A stretch of DNA of 7,003 nt, from positions 1-7,003 of the forward strand of contig JAQBPL010000199.1 in NCBI GenBank assembly GCA_028287545.1, written 5' to 3'. The stretch is from Vulcanimicrobiota bacterium. Lineage in GTDB: Bacteria > Eremiobacterota > Eremiobacteria > Baltobacterales > Baltobacteraceae. A program made the translations under genes and the position numbers. Shown here one piece after another: positions 1 through 5,873 of this stretch (its first letter is position 1; each line of letters begins with the position of its first letter). The notes under the pieces were generated by a model. That model saw only the letters and a program-made list of their open reading frames with translations, made no database searches and was not told the DNA's origin.

Positions 1-275
1 CGGTGACCGCCGACCCGGCCTTGGCGGATCCGGCGGCGCCGCGCGGCGCCATCGTCGAAGTAACGTTAACGAACGGTCAGCACGTCTCGCATCACACAAA
101 ATTTCCGCCTGGAACCAAAGAAAATCCACTGAGCGCCGTGGAGGTCAACGAGAAGGCGCGGGAGTTGATGGCACCCGTCCTCGGCGTGGAAAAAACGCAG
201 CGGCTGATTGCCCAAATCAATAATCTGGAAAATCTTCGGGATATTCGAGAGCTTCGGCCGCTCATTACGGTGTGA
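1..275 (+). CDS. MmgE/PrpD family protein, C-terminal fragment (5' end outside window)
   Basis: Only the last 90 or so codons are inside the window. The frame is open to the left edge, so the GTG at position 3 is probably an internal valine. The tail has the C-terminal pattern I associate with the MmgE/PrpD family: a beta strand reading VEVTLTNG, then a HHTKFPPGTKENPLS segment, a helix with VNEKARELMAPVLG, and a closing LRDIRELRPL. The family includes 2-methylcitrate dehydratase, cis-aconitate decarboxylase and related cytoplasmic hydroxyacid dehydratases or epimerases. The catalytic core is missing, so the substrate cannot be named, and the nearby genes do not include prpB or prpC. The TGA stop lies 6 bp from the stop of the convergent antiporter gene, and no terminator hairpin with a T-tract is visible between them. 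Confidence 0.85.
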   Translation, partial: VTADPALADPAAPRGAIVEVTLTNGQHVSHHTKFPPGTKENPLSAVEVNEKARELMAPVLGVEKTQRLIAQINNLENLRDIRELRPLITV

Positions 276-281
276 ACGTTA

Positions 282-1874
282 TTACTCGGGTAAGGGCGGG
301 CTGTCTTCGGCGGGAATCGCTTCTTCCGCGATGTCCAATGAGTGGACGATCCGGCGCAGCACCGTGTTGTCCATTCCGCCGGCGTTGCGCAGCTTCACGA
401 GTGCGGTGCGCTCGGCGAGCAGCACCTCGCGTTCGGCTGCGAACCGCCGTTGCTCTTCCCGGTCGACGGGTGCGCCCGGCAAGCGCCGGCGCGATGCGTA
501 ATGCCGCGCCAACACCGCCGTGTCCGCGGCGGTGATGAGTCCTTCGCGTTCGAGCGCGTGGAGCCGATCGTGTGCGCTCCGCGACATCGCGGTCAGCGCG
601 GTTCTCAATTCTTCGGCCTCTTCGTCGTCGCCGGGTGGGATCTTGAGGGCGCGCACGACCGACGGCAGCGTCAAACCACCGCCGACGAGCGTCACGAGGA
701 TCACGCTAAACGTGAGAAAGATGACCAGGTCGCGGTTCGGAACGCCGGCACCGCCGGCGACTGCCACCGGAATTGCGAGCGCGGCGGCCAGCGAAACGGC
801 TCCGCGCAGCCCCGACCAGCTCGCGACGAGCGCCCGCCGCACGCTCGGCTCGCTGTACTTTCCCTCGCCGCCGAACCACGGTACGTATTCGAGTAACACG
901 AACCAACCAAAACGCAGGGTGATGATCGTGACGTTGATCGCCGCCGCATAGGCGAGCACCGTCCACCATGCGTATTCGCGCAACACCGTCGCTCCGACGA
1001 TGCGCAGCTGCAGGCCGAGCAGCAAGAACAGGATCGCGTTCGCCAGGAACACCGACGCTTCGTAGAAGTCGGCGCCGCGCATGCGGGCCCGCGGGACGAG
1101 CCCGAACGGCGTGAAGCGACTCGCGACGATTCCGGCGGCGACGACCGCGAGCACCCCGGAGACCGCGAAGCGCGTTGCGAGCGCGTACGTGAGAAACGGG
1201 AGCGTGAACGCGACGAGCGGCTGCAGATCGATGTCGCGCACCCGGCGCCACGTCGCGATCGCGAGCCAAGCGCACGCGACGCCGACGAGCACGCCGCCGA
1301 TCGCCGAGCCGAAGAACTGCAGCACCGCGATCCCCGGGTTGAACGCCCCGGTCACGACGGCGGCCACCGCGGTCGCATACAGGATCAGCGACGAAGCGTC
1401 GTTGAGCAGGCTCTCCCCTTCGACGACGGCGACGAGGTGGCGCGGCATCCGCAGGCGTTCGAGGACGGGCGCGGAGGCGAGCTCGTCGGTGGGTGCGACG
1501 ATCGCACCGAGCACGAACGCCATCGGCCAGGCGAGGCCGGGGATCGCGGCGTGCGCCACGACCGCGACGACGCCGGTCGTCGCGATGACGAGTCCGATGG
1601 CGAGGCTCGTGATCCAGCCGGCGTTCGCGCGCATGACGTCGGTCGGCGCCGTGATCGACTCCCAGAACAGCAGCGGCGGCAGAAAGATGACCAGGACGAG
1701 GTCCGGGTCCAGCTGGACCGGCGGGAGCCCTGGGGCGAAGCCGAGCACGAGACCGGCAAGTACCAGGACGATGGGATACGACACGCCGACGCGGCGCGCG
1801 AACGAAACGAGCGGAACCGTGAGCACGAAGGCTGCGATCACGAGCCATATTGCCGTCCCTGGGGAACCGCTCAT
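282..1874 (-). CDS. CPA1-family Na+(K+)/H+ antiporter, NhaP type
   Basis: Inner-membrane secondary transporter that exchanges protons for Na+ or K+ and so serves pH and salt homeostasis. The 530-residue length is normal for bacterial CPA1 proteins with a cytoplasmic tail. Many hydrophobic helices fill residues 8-415. Family landmarks, numbered from the ATG, are FLPPLLFWES (64-73), T129-D130 in the unwound ion-site helix, EGESLLND (152-159, with E154, N158 and D159), and WSGLRGAVSLAAALAIP (353-369) with the conserved arginine R357. The tail after about 415 is charged, rich in Glu and Arg, and probably helical. Start choice: GTG at 1877 is directly followed by ATG at 1874. The GAGG-type site just upstream is too close to the GTG but spaces well to the ATG. 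The residue after D130 is Glu where many homologues have Pro. The gene is divergent from the GH76-like gene. Confidence 0.93.
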   Translation of the reverse strand: MSGSPGTAIWLVIAAFVLTVPLVSFARRVGVSYPIVLVLAGLVLGFAPGLPPVQLDPDLVLVIFLPPLLFWESITAPTDVMRANAGWITSLAIGLVIATTGVVAVVAHAAIPGLAWPMAFVLGAIVAPTDELASAPVLERLRMPRHLVAVVEGESLLNDASSLILYATAVAAVVTGAFNPGIAVLQFFGSAIGGVLVGVACAWLAIATWRRVRDIDLQPLVAFTLPFLTYALATRFAVSGVLAVVAAGIVASRFTPFGLVPRARMRGADFYEASVFLANAILFLLLGLQLRIVGATVLREYAWWTVLAYAAAINVTIITLRFGWFVLLEYVPWFGGEGKYSEPSVRRALVASWSGLRGAVSLAAALAIPVAVAGGAGVPNRDLVIFLTFSVILVTLVGGGLTLPSVVRALKIPPGDDEEAEELRTALTAMSRSAHDRLHALEREGLITAADTAVLARHYASRRRLPGAPVDREEQRRFAAEREVLLAERTALVKLRNAGGMDNTVLRRIVHSLDIAEEAIPAEDSPPLPE

Positions 1875-1877
1875 CAC

Positions 1878-2009
1878 GCCCTCTTCGCCGATTTAGCCGG
1901 AAACTCCACAGACGGACGATGCTCGCATGCCCCGGGCCACAGGGGCGGCCGCCCGTCGGCATCCCTCCTTCGAGACGATTGCAGCAGTTTTCCGTTCACC
2001 AGGATGGAA
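1878..2009. promoter_or_regulatory. Divergent intergenic region with GC-rich inverted repeats
   Basis: This is the only gap in the window from which two genes diverge (antiporter leftward, GH76-like gene rightward), so promoters for both should lie here. I see no convincing -35/-10 pair on either strand. It contains a perfect 12-bp palindrome, GGGCGGCCGCCC, at 1943-1954. It also contains an overlapping stem option GCCCC...GGGGC (about 1929-1946) and an outer inverted repeat GATGC (1918-1922) / GCATC (1959-1963). These could be an operator or only GC-rich sequence. AGGA at 2001-2004 is the ribosome binding site for the ATG at 2010. Confidence 0.4.
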
Positions 2010-3476
2010 ATGTCGCCGTTCGCATGCGCCTGCGCCCTTGTGGCGGCGGCAGTCCTCGCGTTGTCCCCTGGCCCCGCCCAAGCGGCGGGTACGTCGACGT
2101 TTGCGCGAGCCGGTGATCGAGCGACGGCAACGCTGCTGGGATCGTACTACGCGGGCGGCGGCTATTGGCGCATCTGCAATCAGCCGATCTGCCAGCGCAC
2201 GAACAGCGATTGGGGGGTCGACTCGGCCGTCTATGCGCTCTACCTTCGCTGGAGAGCGACGAGCGATCCGCACATTCGCACTGTCGCGTCGGAGTTGCTC
2301 GCGGCCGGACCGCGATATCCGGTACCATGCGACGCTCCCTCGTGCCCAGCATGGAGCGACACGCCCGCATGGGACGCAATCGCCTTCATGCGCGAATACG
2401 AAATTCTTGGGAGATCGGCCGTCGCGCTCGCGCGAGCACAAGCGGCATTTCGGTACGCGGCCGCGTCACGCGCGTTCGTCGGCGGAGCATGTCCCGAGAT
2501 CCCCTACCAACAGGCGCGGCAGCCGGGCCGGCAGGTGAAGACACTGGAGACCGACGCCAACCTCATCAAGGCCGCGCTCTTGCTCTACGACGCAACGCAC
2601 GACGGCCGCTACCTCGATCAGGCCCGTGCGCGATACGCGAACGACCGGATCACTTTTCTCGATGCCGCCAGCTCACTCTACACGGTGCATGTTCTCGATG
2701 ATGGGTCGGTCTGCGCGCCACAGCCGCGGCGATTCTTTGCTTCGGTCAACGGCGACATGATTTGGAACGGCATCGCACTCTGGCGCATCACGGGGCAGGC
2801 GCACTTCTATGCGGAAGCGATTGCGACGGCACGTGCCGTCGCGGTGACCCTCTCGGACGAGCGCGACATTTTTGTCGATTTGGGCGGCTCAAACGACGTA
2901 GTCGAGCCCCTGGTCGAAGCGATGGGCGATCTCGCCGCCGACGAGAAGCTTGCCTTTGCTCATGACTGGATCGTGCGCAACGCCGCGGCAGCCCTCTCCG
3001 CGCGAGCGCCGGACGGAACGTTCTCACGTTTCTTCGACGGGCCGCCCCAACAGACGAGCTCGATCTGGGAGAGCAACGGTGGTCTCGCGCTGGAGATCGA
3101 GGCTGCAGCACTCGATCCGGGAGCCGTTGCTGCGATCGGCAACGGATGGCAAGAGGGCCGCTTGCTCAATGGTGCGCTGACGGAGCTGCCCGCGACGGTT
3201 ACGTTTGTTGGAACCGGGATCGCGCTCCTCGGAATGATCGGTCCCGCGTGCGAAACCGCGCACCTGCGCGTCTTCGTGGACGGCCTCGAGACGTTCGATC
3301 AGACAGGCTTGTGGCAAAACTACGGGATGCCGACCGGCAGCGCCGTCCGGTTTGCCTGGCGCTGGCCGGTCGCGGGGAAGCACACGATTCGCCTTGAGAC
3401 GACCGCTTTTCAAGCACTCGGACCCACCACCGTGCACCTCGAAAGCATGATCGTGACGTCAACCCACGACGAGTGA
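2010..3476 (+). CDS. Secreted GH76-like (alpha/alpha) toroid protein with C-terminal beta-sandwich domain
   Basis: Predicted exported protein of 488 residues. ATG 2010 is chosen over ATG 2004 because AGGA sits 5 nt upstream; the open frame running back into the antiporter gene is antisense shadow. Residues 1-25 look like a signal peptide (hydrophobic core, AQA|AG cleavage), though the n-region lacks Lys/Arg. Residues 40-370 are helical repeats resembling GH76 (alpha-1,6-mannanase) and related six-hairpin proteins: DWGVDSAVYALYLRW, SDTPAWDAIAFMREYEI (116-132), VGG at 157-159, TLETDANLIKAALLLYDAT and NGDMIWNGIALWRITG. GH76 enzymes usually show two adjacent Asp before the Trp; here the pair is Ser116-Asp117. 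Two CX4C motifs (C56/C61, C107/C112) suggest disulfides. Residues 377-486 form a strand-rich module (VTFVGTGIALLG, LRVFVDGLETFD, GKHTIRLET) like non-catalytic carbohydrate-binding or galactose-binding folds. Fold assignment is fairly likely; activity is unproven. Confidence 0.75.
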   Translation: MSPFACACALVAAAVLALSPGPAQAAGTSTFARAGDRATATLLGSYYAGGGYWRICNQPICQRTNSDWGVDSAVYALYLRWRATSDPHIRTVASELLAAGPRYPVPCDAPSCPAWSDTPAWDAIAFMREYEILGRSAVALARAQAAFRYAAASRAFVGGACPEIPYQQARQPGRQVKTLETDANLIKAALLLYDATHDGRYLDQARARYANDRITFLDAASSLYTVHVLDDGSVCAPQPRRFFASVNGDMIWNGIALWRITGQAHFYAEAIATARAVAVTLSDERDIFVDLGGSNDVVEPLVEAMGDLAADEKLAFAHDWIVRNAAAALSARAPDGTFSRFFDGPPQQTSSIWESNGGLALEIEAAALDPGAVAAIGNGWQEGRLLNGALTELPATVTFVGTGIALLGMIGPACETAHLRVFVDGLETFDQTGLWQNYGMPTGSAVRFAWRWPVAGKHTIRLETTAFQALGPTTVHLESMIVTSTHDE

Positions 3477-3503
3477 CGCGAAGGACCGGCGGTGCGGACG
3501 CGA

Positions 3504-3902
3504 TCAGTTAAGCGGGAACCGCGGGGTCCAGGCGGGATGACGCGCGACGTACGCCGACCGCACTGCGAAAATCACGACGAGCGCCCCGATGACCCAGAGC
3601 TGGTCGCGCTGAATCGGCACGATGCTGCCCCAGAAGGGCCGCGCGAGAAGCCAGCAGCCGAGAATGACGTTTACGTACTCCGGCAGCGGATTGTGCTGCC
3701 GCGCAAGCGCCCAGACGGTCGAGAGGAACAGCAGTGCGCCCGCGACTTGCGCGTGCATCGGATTGAGCGGTGAAGCGCCGGCCCCGTTGAACCATGGCGC
3801 GATGATGAGCCACACGCTCATCACGATCATGAACACATCCTGCCAGCGCCGCTCTTCGGGCTCCCGGCGTTCGCTCGGCCACTCATATCTCATTGTCATC
3901 AT
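3504..3902 (-). CDS. SPW-repeat family small membrane protein
   Basis: A 132-residue protein with a short charged N-terminus (MRYEWPSERREPEERRW) followed by four hydrophobic segments at about 22-38, 51-67, 76-92 and 103-120. Segments 1 and 3 are an internal repeat: WQDVFMIVMSVWLIIAPWF and EYVNVILGCWLLARPFW both match the W-x(n)-WLIISPF/W pattern of the SPW repeat family, whose function is unknown. Start choice: GGAGG ends 6 nt before the ATG at 3902, which is a near-ideal ribosome binding site. The ATG at 3917 would overlap that site and is rejected. The stop is 27 bp from the stop of the convergent GH76-like gene. The gene lies 148 bp downstream of the TarD-like gene on the same strand, so it may have its own promoter. 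Confidence 0.82.
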   Translation of the reverse strand: MMTMRYEWPSERREPEERRWQDVFMIVMSVWLIIAPWFNGAGASPLNPMHAQVAGALLFLSTVWALARQHNPLPEYVNVILGCWLLARPFWGSIVPIQRDQLWVIGALVVIFAVRSAYVARHPAWTPRFPLN

Positions 3903-4050
3903 GTGGCACCTCCGCATCGTGGTAGTGACGCATCTAGCATACGCGTCTTCTGAACATTATTCCACGTGCGCGGAGAAGGCTATCGGCTCGCTTCTTTGGC
4001 GAGCAATTCGACGGTCGAGACACGTATCGGGACACGAACGACGCCCCAGC
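3903..4050 (-). promoter_or_regulatory. Intergenic region upstream of the SPW-repeat gene; weak promoter candidate
   Basis: This 148-bp gap is less GC-rich than its surroundings. On the minus strand, TGGAAT, 17 nt, then TATGCT could be a weak sigma-70-like promoter for the SPW-repeat gene (3/6 and 4/6 consensus matches). A stem GCTCGC (3986-3991) / GCGAGC (3999-4004) with a 7-nt loop lies about 47 nt past the TarD-like stop. Neither flank has a T-tract, so it is not a canonical terminator. No convincing ORF was found here. Confidence 0.25.
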
Positions 4051-5202
4051 CTAAGCCGCCAGGTCCGCGAAGATCCTCCGCAGGGCGTTCCTTCGCTCGA
4101 ATCCGATACCGGGCTCGGATGAAACGCGCGCGGCGCCGCTCGCGACACGGTCTCCGTCGCCAAGCCCGCCGAACGGCGCGAACGAGAACGGATTGACCTC
4201 CGTCCCACCCAGGCGCAGTCCGGCCGCGACGTGCAGCGTGAAGAGGTGGCCGCCGTGCGGCCAGAACGCGTCGCGCTTCCAGCCGCGATCTACCATGGTC
4301 GTGACGATACGCGCGAACCCGGTGACGCCGTAGCAGTGCGCCGGGTCGAAGAGCAGGATGTCGCGGTCCGGCCGCACGCCGCCATAGTCGGCGAGTAGCG
4401 CTGCTTCCTGCCACGAGAACAGCGGCTCGCCGGCGGCGATGCGTCCGGAATACCGGTCGGTCACGGCGCGCTGCGTGCGGAAGTCGTGCGGATCGCAGAC
4501 GTCCTCGAACCACCACAGCCCGAGCGGGGAGAGACCGTCCGCCGCGACGAGTGCCGAGTCGGCGTCGTAGGCGTTCATCGCATCGACCGCGAGATGACCG
4601 GACGGCACATGTTCCAGCGCAATCGCGATGCGGCGAAGGTCGACGCTGAGCGGCGCATTGCCGATCTTGATCTTGACGCGGTCGTAGCCCGCTGCGCGCA
4701 TGCGGAGGACCTCGTCGCGGAGGCGCCGCTCGTCGTCACTCGGGTACCGGTAGCCGCCGCTTGCGTAGACAGGCACGACGTCGGCCGCGGCGCCGTCTCC
4801 GAGTCGCCGCGCGAGCAGCGCTGCTAGCGGCACACCTGCGCGTTTGGCCGCGAGATCCCACAAGGCCATGTCGAGCGCACCGACGGCGACGCACCGCTCA
4901 CCGTGACCGCCGACCTTTTCCCCGGCCATCATAATGCGCCATGCGCAAACCGGGTCGAGCTCGCCGGCCTCGTCGACGAGGTCTTCACCGACCGCATCCA
5001 GCAGGCGCGGAGAGAAGCGGTCCGAGATGAGCCCATGCTGGCCGAAACGGCCGATCGACGCGAACCCGTAGCCGACCTTCGGCCCGGACGCGGCGTCGAT
5101 ACGCACGGCGACGACGCTCGTGTCCAGGCCGCCCGACGGAATCGCCGGGTCCTCGTAGCGCGAAAGCGGGATGGTGCGCTCCCGGACGTCCACGATGCGC
5201 AC
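4051..5202 (-). CDS. Enolase-superfamily (MR/MLE) acid-sugar dehydratase, D-tartrate dehydratase-like
   Basis: A 383-residue cytoplasmic enzyme of the enolase superfamily, which uses Mg2+ and abstracts a proton alpha to a carboxylate. It closely resembles the Bradyrhizobium D-tartrate dehydratase (TarD, D-tartrate to oxaloacetate) along its whole length as I recall that sequence. Shared segments include GYGF.S.GR.GQ.GLI, GEKVGGHGER (94-103), VYASGGYRYP (145-154), FWPHGGH (313-319) and PGIGFE near the C-terminus. The expected catalytic set is present: K177 and K179 (VKIKIG), metal ligands D207, E233 and E259, H316, and K96 in the EKxGGHGER loop. Start: GTG 5202 gives MRIVDVRE, matching the family N-terminus; GTG 5193 (MDVRE) has a better-spaced GAGG and is the alternative, while an upstream TTG is unlikely. 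No tartrate transporter or regulator is visible. Substrate is inferred; other diacids or acid sugars remain possible. Confidence 0.85.
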   Translation of the reverse strand: MRIVDVRERTIPLSRYEDPAIPSGGLDTSVVAVRIDAASGPKVGYGFASIGRFGQHGLISDRFSPRLLDAVGEDLVDEAGELDPVCAWRIMMAGEKVGGHGERCVAVGALDMALWDLAAKRAGVPLAALLARRLGDGAAADVVPVYASGGYRYPSDDERRLRDEVLRMRAAGYDRVKIKIGNAPLSVDLRRIAIALEHVPSGHLAVDAMNAYDADSALVAADGLSPLGLWWFEDVCDPHDFRTQRAVTDRYSGRIAAGEPLFSWQEAALLADYGGVRPDRDILLFDPAHCYGVTGFARIVTTMVDRGWKRDAFWPHGGHLFTLHVAAGLRLGGTEVNPFSFAPFGGLGDGDRVASGAARVSSEPGIGFERRNALRRIFADLAA

Positions 5203-5203
5203 C

Positions 5204-5341
5204 TCAGGCGGCCGCCCGGCGCCGCGGCGTTGCGAGCATCGGCTGCCGGTCGATCGCAAAGCGGTGCACGCACCAGCACCCAGACGAAAACAACGGCAAC
5301 ATCGACACCTCGTCCGCGGCGCGGCGCCGCCCTCCCTTCAT
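5204..5341 (-). CDS. Candidate small ORF (45 aa) bridging the exported-protein and TarD-like genes
   Basis: This ORF fills the whole 138-bp gap. Its ATG overlaps the upstream stop (TGATG), and its TGA lies one base before the GTG of the TarD-like gene (TGA-g-GTG). By my hand count, 40 of 45 sense codons end in G or C, against about 29 at position 1 and 28 at position 2. That is the order expected for coding DNA in a GC-rich genome. The product begins MKGGRRRAADEVSM, contains a CWC motif and ends in an Arg/Ala-rich tail; I recognise no domain, signal peptide or membrane segment. A shorter start at ATG 5302 (32 aa) has GAGG 5 nt upstream. Role unknown: it could be a small protein, a coupling or leader peptide, or chance. 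Confidence 0.35.
   Translation of the reverse strand: MKGGRRRAADEVSMLPLFSSGCWCVHRFAIDRQPMLATPRRRAAA
5316..5330 (-). other. GC-rich hairpin just downstream of the exported-protein gene
   Basis: A perfect 6-bp stem, GCGGCG (5316-5321) and CGCCGC (5325-5330) with a 3-nt loop, starts about 10 nt past the stop of the exported-protein gene on the minus strand. No T-tract follows, so it is not a classical intrinsic terminator. It lies inside the candidate small ORF, upstream of that ORF's internal ATG with its GAGG site. Confidence 0.3.
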
Positions 5342-5796
5342 CAGCGGAGTTTCGGGGCGACTCGCTTTCCTAGCGCGAACATGATTCGACGGTTCTGCAC
5401 GTCGTCGGGCGACACCAGGGAGAGCATCATCGTGCTCTTACCGCGGCGAATCGCCAGCATCGAGTGTTGCTTGGAGTAGACGGCCTCGTCGCCAATACCG
5501 TGCACGGTCTCGAGCGCACCGTAGCCGGCACGAATCGACGACATCTGCTTTGCGCCCTCAAGCGGGAAGAACCCGGCGTTGACCGTGCCCGCGGAGGTCG
5601 GGACGTAGCACGTGGAGCCCGGATCGTTCGGGTACGCCTGCAGCCGCATCGGGCCCGTTGGCGGGTGACCGGTCGAGGCGACGATGTCGGCGGGGGCGAT
5701 GAGGGCGCAGGCACCACCGTGCGCCGCCGCCGTCGCACCGAACGGTGCAACGGCGACGAGCGCGGCGGCGAGGGTGAGGGCAGTGAAGGTCTTCAT
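5341..5796 (-). CDS. Small exported protein with two conserved-looking cysteines (DUF3558-like)
   Basis: A 151-residue protein of unknown function. Residues 1-25 form a clear signal peptide: MKT n-region, Ala/Leu/Val core, and an Ala-rich cleavage zone around ATA|AA. The mature part has exactly two cysteines, C30 in GACALIAPADI and C63 in GSTCYV, so one extracytoplasmic disulfide is likely. The layout of an N-terminal C-x-L-hydrophobic-x-P-A-D-I segment, a central CxV strand, then GIGDEAVYS (100-108) and a strand with IRRGKSTMMLSL resembles DUF3558-like and similar small exported proteins; this is a pattern match, not a proven assignment. There is no lipobox Cys, so it is probably secreted or periplasmic rather than a lipoprotein. 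I see no strong ribosome binding site before the ATG. It lies 77 bp after the nitronate monooxygenase stop on the same strand. Confidence 0.8.
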   Translation of the reverse strand: MKTFTALTLAAALVAVAPFGATAAAHGGACALIAPADIVASTGHPPTGPMRLQAYPNDPGSTCYVPTSAGTVNAGFFPLEGAKQMSSIRAGYGALETVHGIGDEAVYSKQHSMLAIRRGKSTMMLSLVSPDDVQNRRIMFALGKRVAPKLR

Positions 5797-5873
5797 GCCC
5801 GCATGCTAACAGCGTCGGCGTCCACAGAACGTCCATTTTCGTCGAGCCCGCCGGGCTTCTCGCGGGACTGCGT
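5797..5873 (-). other. Short intergenic gap with a GC hairpin after the nitronate monooxygenase gene
   Basis: A stem AGCCC (5845-5849) / GGGCT (5853-5857) with a 3-nt loop begins about 16 nt past the nitronate monooxygenase stop on the minus strand. No T-run follows it in that direction, so any terminator role would be non-canonical. TAGCAT, 4 of 6 to the -10 consensus, ends 6 nt before the ATG of the exported-protein gene and has no credible -35. It hints weakly at a near-leaderless transcript. Confidence 0.25.

Noticed and set aside
1081..1896. 271-codon plus-strand ORF opposite the antiporter gene
   Set aside because: Ser/Thr/Ala/Pro-rich antisense shadow with no recognisable motif; the opposite strand encodes a clear transporter.
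706..1962. 418-codon minus-strand ORF overlapping the antiporter gene
   Set aside because: It lies in another frame of the antiporter gene and is dominated by Arg, Ala and Pro with no domain pattern, as expected for a frame shadow in GC-rich DNA.
1437..2009. Upstream in-frame extension of the GH76-like gene
   Set aside because: It is antisense to the antiporter gene, has low-complexity charged sequence, and would bury the signal peptide that begins at 2010.
3475..3505. GACGCGA repeated at both ends of the gap between the convergent GH76-like and SPW-repeat genes
   Set aside because: A 7-bp direct repeat in GC-rich DNA is expected by chance, and no duplication or mobile-element signature accompanies it.
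3937..4030. Possible short minus-strand ORF between the TarD-like and SPW-repeat genes
   Set aside because: It starts only at weak GTG codons, has no ribosome binding site, and its codon third positions are not clearly G/C biased.
3980..4516. 178-codon minus-strand ORF overlapping the TarD-like 3' end
   Set aside because: Alternate frame of the TarD-like gene, Arg/Ala-rich, with no start signal or domain.
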